DNA of 64,000 nucleotides from a virus: positions 29,361 to 93,360 of IMG/VR virus record IMGVR_UViG_3300044684_000224. One strand, given 5' to 3'. Under the pieces are notes generated by a model. That model saw only the letters and a program-made list of their open reading frames with translations. It searched no databases and was not told the origin of the DNA. The translations under genes and the position numbers were made by a program. Shown one piece after another: positions 37,864-44,944 of the stretch (its first letter is position 1; each line of letters begins with the position of its first letter).

Positions 37864-37886
37864 TCTCCTCGGACTGGGTCAAACTC

Positions 37887-37917
37887 GGGCAGGTGCTCGG
37901 TGTATTGCACTGATCTG
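37887..37917. repeat. Direct repeat, left copy
   Basis: GGGCAGGTGCTCGGTGT (37887-37903), followed 4 bases later by CACTGA-N-CTG, recurs at 39358-39388. The two copies bracket a three-gene leftward cassette. They may be an insertion scar or recombination target, or duplicated promoter-proximal sequence. Confidence 0.75.
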
Positions 37918-37920
37918 GCC

Positions 37921-38301
37921 TCAGCGCAACCCGAGCCAGTCCTTCACCGCCATGCGGTCCACGCCGGCCGCGGTCGCGAACCCGGCCTGCGACCGCACCC
38001 CGCGCGCCGACCGGTCACCTACTCGCACCAGCGTCACCGCGGCCTGCCGCAGGGCGGCTTTCGCGTTTGCCTCGGCGACCCGCGCCCGGGTCAGTGCCGC
38101 ACCCAGTTCGTCCACGACGTTCTCGGGTGGCTCGACGAGCAGTCGGTACGCCACCGTCAGGGCTGTCTCGCGGTCGTCGGCGTCGTCCGGGTCCGGGTAG
38201 CGGGCGGCGATCTCGTCGGCTGTGCGGAGCAGGTCGCGGATCTGATCCTCGGTGAGACCGTGGTCGTCGCCGAGCCACGCCTCGATCTCGTAGCGCTGCA
38301 T
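37921..38301 (-). CDS. Unknown protein with C-terminal helix-turn-helix-like segment (126 aa)
   Basis: ATG 38301 (MQRYEIEAWLGDDHGLTEDQ) follows AGAAAGATTGACC. The N-terminal half is acidic and helical (IRDLLRTADEIAARYPDPDD); the C-terminal half reads ALRQAAVTLVRVGDRSARGV then FATAAGVDRMAVKDWLGLR, close to a helix-turn-helix. Last gene of the leftward cassette. It may regulate the cassette or the flanking operons. Confidence 0.6.
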   Translation of the reverse strand: MQRYEIEAWLGDDHGLTEDQIRDLLRTADEIAARYPDPDDADDRETALTVAYRLLVEPPENVVDELGAALTRARVAEANAKAALRQAAVTLVRVGDRSARGVRSQAGFATAAGVDRMAVKDWLGLR

Positions 38302-38328
38302 GGTCAATCTTTCTCTTCTGGGCTTCAG

Positions 38329-38949
38329 TCAGTGTGGATGGTGTGCTCGCCGGCAGTCAGGGCATCGGCAGCGATGTCTCCTGTATCCGCCGGGAGAGCC
38401 GTGATCGATAGCGGGGTCCCGTCCGGCGATCAGCGCGGCGTCCAGTTTGTCGGCGAAGCCCCTAGTGATCTTGGCGAGAGCCCAGATCTGCTGGGTGGTG
38501 GTGCCGACCTGCATAGCCGCTTGTGGCACGGACGCACCCGTGCGCAGCAGTCGAAGGAGTTGCCGACGTTCACGGCCGGACAGTGCGGCCCTTGCGCGAC
38601 TTCGACGCCAACGTCGCAGGTCAGCGTTGTGGGCGCGACGGCACCGCTCGCAGCGGCACCCCGCTCGCCAGCGGCTAGGGCTGCCGTGGCCAGAGCGAGC
38701 GCGCCGCTCTTCTCTCGAACCCTCAGTGGCGGCCGCCGTGCACGCTGCGCACCGGCATCCCCAGTTCGAATACGTGTTCCGCGACCCATGCACCGAGGCG
38801 CCCGTCGCGACGAGAAGCCCGCCAACGAGGACACGGCTGGCATACCGTGCGGCCTTCGCTTTCCTTTGGCGGAGCCTGTGTCCGGAGGTGCACACCTCGC
38901 ATCTGCATCCCCGGTTGACGTAAGCGCTCGCACCATGTTGCCAGGTCAC
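38329..38949 (-). CDS. Protein with four GCRCxxC zinc repeats and a helix-turn-helix (206 aa)
   Basis: GTG 38949 lies just behind the stop of the upstream gene. Four repeats of HG...Y...(G)CRCxxC are visible: HGASAYVNRGCRCEVC, HGSRNTYSNWGCRCAAC, HGSPSRWRAGCRCERC, HGSPGGYRRHRCRCPDC. Between repeats three and four lies ALSGRERRQLLRLLRTGASV then VGTTTQQIWALAK, a sigma-70-region-4-like helix-turn-helix. The whole is very basic. It looks like a multi-finger DNA-binding protein of the cassette. I know single copies of this motif in actinophages but not this four-fold arrangement. Confidence 0.65.
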   Translation of the reverse strand: MTWQHGASAYVNRGCRCEVCTSGHRLRQRKAKAARYASRVLVGGLLVATGASVHGSRNTYSNWGCRCAACTAAATEGSREERRARSGHGSPSRWRAGCRCERCRRAHNADLRRWRRSRARAALSGRERRQLLRLLRTGASVPQAAMQVGTTTQQIWALAKITRGFADKLDAALIAGRDPAIDHGSPGGYRRHRCRCPDCRRAHHPH

Positions 38950-38955
38950 TTGCGG

Positions 38956-39312
38956 TCAGTCCTCCAGGGCGTCGTAGGCGGCGCCGATCAGGTCGAAGAA
39001 CTCGTCGTCGATCGGGGCGACGGAGATGATCCGGGTGGGGTGGACGAGCAGCTCGCCGTACTCGGCGTCCAGAGGCTGGTCCGCGGACGGGGTGCCGTCC
39101 AGTTCGACGAGGACCCAACCGGGGGAGCCGTAGGGGATTCCGCTGCCGGCGAAGGCGAGGTAGGCGGCGAGGGTTTCGCGGCTGTCGCAGACGGAGACGC
39201 CGTTGCGGGTGAGGTCGTCGCGGTGCCAGGCGTCGGAGGTCTGGAAGGTGGCGTCGAGCAGGTCGGCGGCGTTCCGGTCGGGGCTCTGGACTCGGTAGTA
39301 GCTCGTCGTCAT
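38956..39312 (-). CDS. Unknown 118-aa protein heading the leftward cassette
   Basis: ATG 39312 has its start codon at the edge of a tandem operator (39312-39351), so the leader is very short or absent. The product is acidic alpha/beta (MTTSYYRVQSPDRNAADLLD, GWVLVELDGTPSADQPLDAE, DDEFFDLIGAAYDALED). Operator control suggests lysogenic or stress-linked expression. No family recognised. Confidence 0.6.
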   Translation of the reverse strand: MTTSYYRVQSPDRNAADLLDATFQTSDAWHRDDLTRNGVSVCDSRETLAAYLAFAGSGIPYGSPGWVLVELDGTPSADQPLDAEYGELLVHPTRIISVAPIDDEFFDLIGAAYDALED

Positions 39313-39351
39313 GTAGATGAGTCTACACCAAGATGTGTAGAGCTGTCTACA
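39312..39351. promoter_or_regulatory. Tandem operators TGTAGA-N4-TCTACA
   Basis: Two perfect 16-bp inverted repeats, TGTAGA-TGAG-TCTACA (39312-39327) and TGTAGA-GCTG-TCTACA (39336-39351), lie 24 bp centre to centre. The junction CTACACCAAGATGTGTAG (39323-39340) closely matches the operator at 9840. They lie between the leftward gene and the rightward gene at 39472 and should control one or both. Confidence 0.75.
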
Positions 39352-39357
39352 TCAGGA

Positions 39358-39388
39358 GGGCAGGTGCTCGGTGTCCTCCACTGACCTG
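39358..39388. repeat. Direct repeat, right copy
   Basis: Second copy of GGGCAGGTGCTCGGTGT plus CACTGA-N-CTG (see 37887-37917). It lies directly after the tandem operators, at the right edge of the leftward cassette. Confidence 0.75.
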
Positions 39389-39399
39389 CACGACGTGTT

Positions 39400-39459
39400 G
39401 CCTGTTTCCTGTCCAGCCACGCAACAGGCAGACCCTCCCGCCGCGACCGAGCCGGAGGG
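39400..39459 (+). promoter_or_regulatory. Leader with hairpins covering a ribosome site
   Basis: GCCTGTT (39400-39406) pairs with AACAGGC (39423-39429). CCCTCC (39433-39438) can pair with GGAGGG (39454-39459), which is part of the GGAGGGAGG ribosome site for the gene at 39472. The second hairpin could hide the ribosome site and make translation conditional. Confidence 0.45.
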
Positions 39460-39471
39460 AGGCTTGACGCC

Positions 39472-40068
39472 ATGACGACCACCACCCTGATTCCCGGCCT
39501 GACCCTCACCGACAACCAGTACGAACTCGCCGCGTCCGCCGTGGCCCAGCACGCCCCCGACCTCGGCCCGCTGACCCGGGAGGCGTTCCTCGACCTCCCC
39601 AAGTGGTGCCTGGTGCCGGACGACCGGGGCGAGCTCTCGAAGGCCGAGTACACCCTCCTGGCCACCGAGGACCGGACGGCGAAGCTGAACCTCTGGTACC
39701 GGGCCGACACCCGTGGAGGCGTGAAGCCGCTCCCGCACAACCACCGCTGGCAACGCTTCACCAGCCACATCCTGTCGGGCGGCTACGACGAGGACCGCTA
39801 CGACCTGCGTGACGACGAGCGCGCACCCGTCGCCTCTGCCTCCGTGTCGCACGTGGCCGGCCGGTCGAACACGGTCCTGCACGACACGTACCACGAGGTC
39901 GTCGCCATCCACGATCCTGGTGCGACCATGACTCTGATGGCGTGCGGCTACGGCCGCTTCGGCGACTGGTGCCATCTGGACGTGGACAGCGGGCGGTTGG
40001 TCAAGGGACAGCCGGTGGCCGACTTCGAGCGCATGTTCGACGCCTTGAACCCACACCTACGGCGATAG
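39472..40068 (+). CDS. Cupin-like protein (198 aa)
   Basis: ATG 39472 follows GGAGGGAGGCTTGACGCC. The protein has LPHNHRWQRFTSHILSGGYD, then SNTVLHDTYHEVVAIHDPGA, TMTLMACGYGRFGDW. The spaced His residues (HNHRW, and YHEV) and the beta-rich body fit a cupin fold of a type common in actinobacteria and phages. A metal-dependent or sugar/nucleotide-binding role is possible. First gene of the rightward operon behind the regulated leader. Confidence 0.6.
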   Translation: MTTTTLIPGLTLTDNQYELAASAVAQHAPDLGPLTREAFLDLPKWCLVPDDRGELSKAEYTLLATEDRTAKLNLWYRADTRGGVKPLPHNHRWQRFTSHILSGGYDEDRYDLRDDERAPVASASVSHVAGRSNTVLHDTYHEVVAIHDPGATMTLMACGYGRFGDWCHLDVDSGRLVKGQPVADFERMFDALNPHLRR

Positions 40069-40077
40069 GAGAACGGC

Positions 40078-40416
40078 GTGACCTACGCCGACGTCGTGGC
40101 CATGTACGAGCGGTTCAAAGAACCGCCGGCGCCGATCGAGCCGATCAAACTCACCTGCGAACAGCGCGACTGGATGAGGCAGCAGGTGACCACCCTCCAG
40201 CCGAACGCCTACGAGCTCGCCCCGCTGCTCGGCGTGCCAATCCACCTCGTCGAGGATGCCGCCGAGTCCACACCGGTGCAGCAGCAGTGGAACGACGGAT
40301 GGCCCGGTGTCACGGTCCGGCTTCCCGGTCGGTGGTGGTATCGCTGGACCGCCAGAAGGAAGAAGTGGGTGTACCTGTCCACCTTGATCCGTCGCATGTA
40401 CCGGGGGAAGCCGTGA
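40078..40416 (+). CDS. Unknown 112-aa protein
   Basis: GTG 40078 follows AGGAGAACG. CEQRDWMRQQVTTLQPNAYE, then a Trp-rich basic end (RLPGRWWYRWTARRKKWVYL). The basic Trp-rich tail may contact nucleic acid or membrane. No family recognised. Confidence 0.6.
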   Translation: MTYADVVAMYERFKEPPAPIEPIKLTCEQRDWMRQQVTTLQPNAYELAPLLGVPIHLVEDAAESTPVQQQWNDGWPGVTVRLPGRWWYRWTARRKKWVYLSTLIRRMYRGKP

Positions 40417-40787
40417 GCGAACCACAGGAGTACGACATCGAGGACCTGGACTCGCTGACCCGCGACCAGCTCGGCGAGATCGACCCGATGCACCGCGTCC
40501 TCGCCGACGTGCTGGACGACTGGGTGGCGCGCCGGTTCGGAATCCTGTCCGGACACCATGGCATCGGCCTGTTCCTGGACCTGCTGGCGGCCGAGGGCTA
40601 CCGGGTCACGGCGATCCAGAAGCCGTACATCGTGGAAGGCTCGCCGAGCGGTGAATGGTGGGTGCTGCGGACGGATATCGGCGCCGAGTACGTCACGTCG
40701 GCATCGACGCGTGAGGCGGCGCAGGAGATCGCGGACCAGAAGAACGCCGAGGCCCTTGGCGCCCTACTGCCGCCGCCGACGGAGTGA
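40413..40787 (+). CDS. Unknown 124-aa protein
   Basis: GTG 40413 overlaps the previous stop. Acidic N-terminus (YDIEDLDSLTRDQLGEIDPM), helix (VLDDWVARRFGILSGHHGIG) and strands (EWWVLRTDIGAEYVTSASTR). No family recognised. Confidence 0.6.
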   Translation: MSEPQEYDIEDLDSLTRDQLGEIDPMHRVLADVLDDWVARRFGILSGHHGIGLFLDLLAAEGYRVTAIQKPYIVEGSPSGEWWVLRTDIGAEYVTSASTREAAQEIADQKNAEALGALLPPPTE

Positions 40788-40791
40788 TCAC

Positions 40792-40887
40792 GTGAGCGCT
40801 CCTGACCGCCGCCTCCTGCGCTGCCTCTCGGCGCTCACCGTGGTCGTGCTAGTGGCCATGGTGACGATCGGACTGGTGTTGAGGTGA
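40792..40887 (+). CDS. Tiny membrane protein (31 aa)
   Basis: GTG 40792 lies 5 bases behind the previous stop and the stop overlaps the next GTG. Basic N-terminus and one hydrophobic helix (ALTVVVLVAMVTIGLVL). Function unknown. Confidence 0.45.
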   Translation: MSAPDRRLLRCLSALTVVVLVAMVTIGLVLR

Positions 40888-41033
40888 GCGGCGACGAGTG
40901 CGACGCCGCGCGACCGGAGATCGCCGCGTGGCTGGAGTCCGTCGACAAGCTGCACGACGCCGAGCGGCGTCTACGTGAGGTTCAGGCGGTCGCGGCGGCC
41001 GAACTGGTCCTGCTGGAGGCGCAACTACCGTGA
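40884..41033 (+). CDS. Small helical protein (49 aa)
   Basis: GTG 40884 overlaps the previous stop. ARPEIAAWLESVDKLHDAER then LREVQAVAAAELVLLEAQ is one or two coiled-coil helices. Last rightward gene before a convergent leftward gene. Function unknown. Confidence 0.5.
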   Translation: MSGDECDAARPEIAAWLESVDKLHDAERRLREVQAVAAAELVLLEAQLP

Positions 41034-41038
41034 CGGGG

Positions 41039-41452
41039 TCACGCCGCGAGCGCGAACACCGCGAACGGGTCCGCCGGCACCAGCTCGACGCGCGGGCGCC
41101 GCGGCTTCGGCATGGCCAGCAGCTCGACCGCGACCCGGTGGTAGCACATCCTGCCGTGCAGGCCGGCCGGGCAGTTGCAGGCTTCGCCGGCGACCAGGTA
41201 GGTGCGCTGCCCGTCCGAGCTGACGGCCCGGTAGGCGCGGCCGTGGTGGACGGTGACCATGCCACCGGTTTCGATGAGCTCGACAGCCTTGGCGACCTGC
41301 GCGGGCTGGTGGGTGCTGGCCTGAGCGGCTTCGGCGATGCGCTTGGCGCAGACCGGCCCGTAGCCTGCGGCGACCGATTCGGGGTCGGTGAGGGTGCGTC
41401 CGCAGCGTCCACACTGGGTGGTCTGGGTGGTGGTGGTTCCTGCGTTCGTCAT
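41039..41452 (-). CDS. DUF6011-like zinc ribbon plus SWIM zinc finger protein (137 aa)
   Basis: ATG 41452 is chosen because longer versions would cross the operators. N-terminal QCGRCGRTLTDPESVAAGYG then PVCAKRIAEA matches the DUF6011 zinc ribbon. The C-terminal half TYLVAGEACNCPAGLHGRMC followed by YHRVAVELL is a SWIM finger (CxC...CxH). SWIM domains bind DNA or protein. It is divergent from an RHH gene across palindromic operators. Confidence 0.8.
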   Translation of the reverse strand: MTNAGTTTTQTTQCGRCGRTLTDPESVAAGYGPVCAKRIAEAAQASTHQPAQVAKAVELIETGGMVTVHHGRAYRAVSSDGQRTYLVAGEACNCPAGLHGRMCYHRVAVELLAMPKPRRPRVELVPADPFAVFALAA

Positions 41453-41469
41453 ACCTATAGTGTAGCTCG

Positions 41470-41518
41470 GGTGGGACCCACCCGCAATACCGTGAATCAC
41501 CATGGGACCCACCATGGT
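41470..41518. promoter_or_regulatory. Two palindromic operators between SWIM and RHH genes
   Basis: GGTGGGACCCACC (41470-41482) is an odd-centred perfect palindrome. ACCATGG-GACCCA-CCATGGT (41499-41518) is a second inverted repeat. Both contain TGGGACCCACC (41472-41482 and 41503-41513), 31 bp or three DNA turns apart. This layout suits cooperative binding, most simply by the RHH protein encoded at 41531. Confidence 0.75.
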
Positions 41519-41530
41519 ACGATTGTGACC

Positions 41531-41722
41531 ATGCCGACACCCGGACGACCGAAGCTCACCGTACGACTGGATGAGGAGGAACTGCGCCTACTCCAAGCCA
41601 TGGCCTACAACGCTGGCACCACTGGTGCCGAACTGGCCCGGTCGGTCCTCCTCGACTACATCCAAGCCAACAGGGACGCCGCATCGGCGCCTGCTATGCA
41701 GCCGGAGGACGACCGTGGCTGA
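41531..41722 (+). CDS. Ribbon-helix-helix regulator (63 aa)
   Basis: ATG 41531. PGRPKLTVRLDEEELRLLQA then AGTTGAELARSVLLDYIQ is a classic RHH (strand K-L-T-V-R-L, helix, turn, helix) of the CopG/Arc type. It probably dimerises and binds the operators just upstream, controlling itself and the divergent SWIM gene. No toxin gene is obvious next to it. Confidence 0.8.
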   Translation: MPTPGRPKLTVRLDEEELRLLQAMAYNAGTTGAELARSVLLDYIQANRDAASAPAMQPEDDRG

Positions 41723-41927
41723 CGAACTGACGCCGCAGCAGCACCTCGACGCAGCCGAGGAGGAGTTGCGTCTCGTCGACGCGAACCTGGTCCCCGGCCA
41801 GAGGAGGATGGGCGTCATCTCGATGCACCTGTTCAAGGCCGACTGGCACCTGCTGAAGGCCAAGGCGGCGTTGTTGCGCGAGGAGATCCACGACGCACAG
41901 ATGCGACACAGGAGCGCCCATGACTGA
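41715..41927 (+). CDS. Unknown helical protein, VADELT family member A (70 aa)
   Basis: GTG 41715 overlaps the RHH gene by 8 bases. VADELTPQQHLDAAEEELRL opens the protein; the gene at 42200 opens VADELTADQHYALAMDFRNE, so the two share an N-terminal segment. Otherwise a two-helix protein (GVISMHLFKADWHLLKAKAA). Function unknown. Confidence 0.55.
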   Translation: MADELTPQQHLDAAEEELRLVDANLVPGQRRMGVISMHLFKADWHLLKAKAALLREEIHDAQMRHRSAHD

Positions 41928-42207
41928 AGCGAACATCCTCGCCCGCCACGAGTTCGGCCCGATGGTCGGCGATGTCCACAACGCGCACCGGCTGCTGCGC
42001 TCGCTGCGCCACACCGAGCAGGACGTGAACGCGGACACGGTGGCCGAGCATCTCGGCGCGGCGTGTGATGCCCTCGCTGAGGCGTTGGCCGAGATGTATG
42101 TGGCGTGCGGCATTGGGGACTTGATGCCTGACCCGCGCTCGGTGAAACCGGGGTATGTGGGTTACACGTTGCGGCAGATCGCCGAGATGGAGGCACGACG
42201 TGGCTGA
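41920..42207 (+). CDS. Unknown 95-aa protein
   Basis: ATG 41920 overlaps the previous gene by 8 bases. Helical (DVHNAHRLLRSLRHTEQDVN, HLGAACDALAEALAEMYVAC). Lies between the two VADELT genes. No family recognised. Confidence 0.6.
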   Translation: MTEANILARHEFGPMVGDVHNAHRLLRSLRHTEQDVNADTVAEHLGAACDALAEALAEMYVACGIGDLMPDPRSVKPGYVGYTLRQIAEMEARRG

Positions 42208-42610
42208 CGAACTTACCGCCGACCAGCACTACGCGTTGGCCATGGACTTCCGCAACGAGGCTCGGATCAGCCGCGAGTTCGACGGCGAGCAGCGGATGTT
42301 GGCCCGGGCCCAGTTCCACGCCACCATGGCTGTCGCGGCCCGGCTAGCCGGTTCGTCGCAGCCACTTGACGCTCCGGCGCCTATGTCGCGCGCCGAGTTC
42401 CGGTACGAGCAGCAACGCCTCGCTGACCGCCTCCGTGGCCCACTGCCGAAGAACGACCCCAACGGGCTGATCACCCGCGTGAAGGAACTCGCGAAGGTGG
42501 TCACTGAGGGCATCGTGGACGGTCAGGTCACTGAGGCGCAGGCCGGTTACATCGCGGTCGCGCTGTTCAACAACGGACTGCTGAGGAGAACCGGTGAAAC
42601 TGACGCCTGA
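42200..42610 (+). CDS. Unknown helical protein, VADELT family member B (136 aa)
   Basis: GTG 42200 overlaps the previous gene by 8 bases. After the shared start, residues HATMAVAARLAGSSQ and RVKELAKVVTEGIVDGQVTE follow. Mostly helical. Function unknown. Confidence 0.55.
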   Translation: MADELTADQHYALAMDFRNEARISREFDGEQRMLARAQFHATMAVAARLAGSSQPLDAPAPMSRAEFRYEQQRLADRLRGPLPKNDPNGLITRVKELAKVVTEGIVDGQVTEAQAGYIAVALFNNGLLRRTGETDA

Positions 42611-42887
42611 TCACACGCTCGCCGAGTGGGAGCGGTTCGCCGCCGAGGCCGGCATCCCCTACGTGGCCACTCGCGACAAGGTCACCGTCGGCGACCCTGG
42701 CCGCGCGAGTGTTGCCTATGACGCTGTCGTGTCCCAGCAGGTTCGGCTGTATGCCTGGGATCCCAAGCGTGAGTGGTCGTTCGTTGAGATGACCGCCGCG
42801 GACGCGCGCCGCTTGGCGGCCGAGCTGATGTTCGCGGCCGACCGTGTTGACAACGGTGGCCAAGATGCGAAGCAGGAGCACTCATGA
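42594..42887 (+). CDS. Unknown 97-aa protein
   Basis: GTG 42594 overlaps the previous gene by 17 bases. Mixed alpha/beta (PYVATRDKVTVGDPGRASVA, QQVRLYAWDPKREWSFVEMT, ADARRLAAELMFAADRV). The middle looks like a small beta domain. No family recognised. Confidence 0.55.
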   Translation: MKLTPDHTLAEWERFAAEAGIPYVATRDKVTVGDPGRASVAYDAVVSQQVRLYAWDPKREWSFVEMTAADARRLAAELMFAADRVDNGGQDAKQEHS

Positions 42888-43099
42888 CTGACTCCGTGCG
42901 CCAGGAGATCGCGGACCTACTAGACCTGCCGGCCGAAGTGCTGGAGCCGACTGCCGAGGAGGTCGAGCTGCGACGCCGGTTCGAGGAGTACCGCGCCGAA
43001 CTGCCCGGCCGGCTTGCCCGCGCCGCGGCCGACGCCACGGAGATCGGGCACCGCGAGGGCTGGCTACCCGCCAACATGACCATTGAGGTCGTGTCATGA
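42884..43099 (+). CDS. Unknown helical protein (71 aa)
   Basis: ATG 42884 overlaps the previous stop. VRQEIADLLDLPAEVLEPTA and VELRRRFEEYRAELPGRLAR are helices; the end is NMTIEVVS. The stop overlaps the next ATG. Function unknown. Confidence 0.55.
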   Translation: MTDSVRQEIADLLDLPAEVLEPTAEEVELRRRFEEYRAELPGRLARAAADATEIGHREGWLPANMTIEVVS

Positions 43100-43527
43100 C
43101 TGATGACCTGGTGGCTTTCATCCTGGCCCGAATCGCCGAGGATGAGCAGGCGGCGATTGACGCCAACGCTGAGCACGAGCGGTACCCGTCCGGTCCGCGT
43201 CGGCACACGATCCGCTACCCGCATCCGCAGCGGGATGCCACCGCCGACCTCAACGGCCACTACAACGTCTCTCGCGTGCTCTGTGGTGTCACCGCGAAGC
43301 GGCAGATGGTCGACCTCTGGAAGAGCACGTTCGAGTGGTCGCAGCACCCCGACTGCCCACCAAGTGAGCGAGCAACGGTCGCTGCTGCCGCGCGCGGGCT
43401 GCGCGAGGCTCTGCAACTGCTGGCGGTCGAATGGGGGATGCATCCGGACTACCGACGTGCCACGAACTATGAGGCGCGATTGCAAGCGTTGCTCGATTCA
43501 GGCGGCAGGCAGGCGGGTTCGGCGTGA
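43096..43527 (+). CDS. DUF6221-like protein (143 aa)
   Basis: ATG 43096 overlaps the previous stop. MTDDLVAFILARIAEDEQAA is the typical DUF6221 opening; VLCGVTAKRQMVDLWKSTFE and LQLLAVEWGMHPDYRRATNY follow in order. It is a tandem paralogue of the next gene. Function of the family unknown. Confidence 0.75.
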   Translation: MTDDLVAFILARIAEDEQAAIDANAEHERYPSGPRRHTIRYPHPQRDATADLNGHYNVSRVLCGVTAKRQMVDLWKSTFEWSQHPDCPPSERATVAAAARGLREALQLLAVEWGMHPDYRRATNYEARLQALLDSGGRQAGSA

Positions 43528-44075
43528 CCGATGATCTGGTGGCCTTCATCAAGGCCCGACTTGACGCCGATCAGAACGCCGCACAGCAGGCGCTCGACGA
43601 GCTGAAGGCCCACGGCGGCAACGAGCATCTGCCGGACCACAAGCGGTTGAAGTTCCCGTTCCCCGAGTGGTTGGCCCGATGCGTGCACGACACGTTGCAG
43701 AGCCCTCACCGCGTGCTCCGTGCCGTCGAGGCCAAGCGGCGCATGCTGGCTCGCCACAAGCGCGAAACCGACCTGTGGTGCGACGACGACGGACAGCCCC
43801 TCGATGTCGACCTGTGCATGATCTGCGCCTACGGCCGGTCCTGCTCCTGCTGCTTCGACCGCGAGTACGACGGCCCGTTCGCGAAGTGGCCGTGTCCGGA
43901 AGTCCGTGACATCGCCTCGGAGTGGGCGACGCACCCGGACTACAGGCCCGAGTGGGCACCGCTCGAAGATCACAAGGGTGCCGAGTCTGCCGAGGCGGTA
44001 CTCGATTCAGTCGCGCCTATACCGCCCACCGACCAAGATCGACCGGTTGGCGACGGCTCGCGAAAGGACGCGTGA
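43524..44075 (+). CDS. DUF6221-like protein, tandem copy (183 aa)
   Basis: GTG 43524 overlaps the previous stop. MTDDLVAFIKARLDADQNAA, HRVLRAVEAKRRMLARHKRE, then a Cys cluster (LCMICAYGRSCSCCFDREYD) and the closing WPCPEVRDIASEWATHPDYR. This is the fullest family copy here, including the C-P-x-x-R end. Function unknown. Confidence 0.78.
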   Translation: MTDDLVAFIKARLDADQNAAQQALDELKAHGGNEHLPDHKRLKFPFPEWLARCVHDTLQSPHRVLRAVEAKRRMLARHKRETDLWCDDDGQPLDVDLCMICAYGRSCSCCFDREYDGPFAKWPCPEVRDIASEWATHPDYRPEWAPLEDHKGAESAEAVLDSVAPIPPTDQDRPVGDGSRKDA

Positions 44076-44944
44076 TGGGCCGCATCGAAATCCCCCGCGC
44101 CGGCGACGACTGCCGCACTGCCTACCGAATCGACTGGGGCTACACCCCCAACATCGACTTCACCGTCACCACTGACCAACTCGCCTTCTACGCCACCATC
44201 CCGCCGGAGCAGTTGCGCCAACTGGCGGATGCGTTCGCGAAGGCAGCGAACTGGGCCGGTGTCGGCGTGCCTGTCGTTGCGCGCTACCGCGGGGAGTTCG
44301 GCAGCGAGTACCACGTGCACGCGGACCGGTCCGTGTCCTACCACTCGCAGCCACCGCTCGAACTGCTTGCGCTCACCGCGGACGAGGTCGAAGCGGAAGC
44401 CGCCGCCGGTCACCTCCAACGCCTGTACGAACCCGGCGAGTGCCCGTGCCTCGCGTGGGCGCAGGCGGACATGCGGCAGAGCCACCACGGCATCGAGCAT
44501 CACCAGCGCTGCGACGGAACCGGCCACCACCTCGACAAGCCACGCGAGGTGGATGTCGACGAGGACGGTTGGTGCCGGTGCGAGCGGCACCAGCAGTGGA
44601 AACGCGACGTGCAGTCTGGTGACAGCGACCATCCGTTCGCTGGCATGTGGGCGGCGCACCACTGCGACAACGCCTGCGTGTGTCCGACCCACGGCATCCC
44701 GCTGTACTACGAGCCCGCAGCCGGCAAGCACGGATGCATGGTCCCGAACTGCACCTACAAAACCACGCCAATGCCGTGGCCGTATCCCGCCGGACCCGAA
44801 TTCCTGCCGGCGCACACGCGGCAAGTGGCCCGCGCGATGTGTCCGTGTCTGCGCTGGGCTGTCGCCGACATTCGGACCGCCGCGTACCCGAACGGCCACC
44901 ACGAGTTGTGCGACGGCCACGGCAACCGAAAGGACCAACCATGA
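44075..44944 (+). CDS. Unknown 289-aa protein with many Cys/His pairs
   Basis: ATG 44075 touches the previous stop (TGATG). N-terminal alpha/beta domain (FTVTTDQLAFYATIPPEQLR), then Cys/His sites: GECPCLAWAQADMRQSHHGI with HHQRCDGTGHH, GWCRCERHQQW, HHCDNACVCPTHGIPLYYEP, and AMCPCLRWAVADIRT with HHELCDGHG. The CPCLxWAxADxR...HH..CDG unit occurs twice, so the protein contains an internal duplication. Function unknown. Confidence 0.65.
   Translation: MGRIEIPRAGDDCRTAYRIDWGYTPNIDFTVTTDQLAFYATIPPEQLRQLADAFAKAANWAGVGVPVVARYRGEFGSEYHVHADRSVSYHSQPPLELLALTADEVEAEAAAGHLQRLYEPGECPCLAWAQADMRQSHHGIEHHQRCDGTGHHLDKPREVDVDEDGWCRCERHQQWKRDVQSGDSDHPFAGMWAAHHCDNACVCPTHGIPLYYEPAAGKHGCMVPNCTYKTTPMPWPYPAGPEFLPAHTRQVARAMCPCLRWAVADIRTAAYPNGHHELCDGHGNRKDQP

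Noticed and set aside
37887-39388. Transposon with the direct repeat as target-site duplication
   Set aside because: No transposase and no terminal inverted repeats are found in the cassette; the repeat has internal mismatches.
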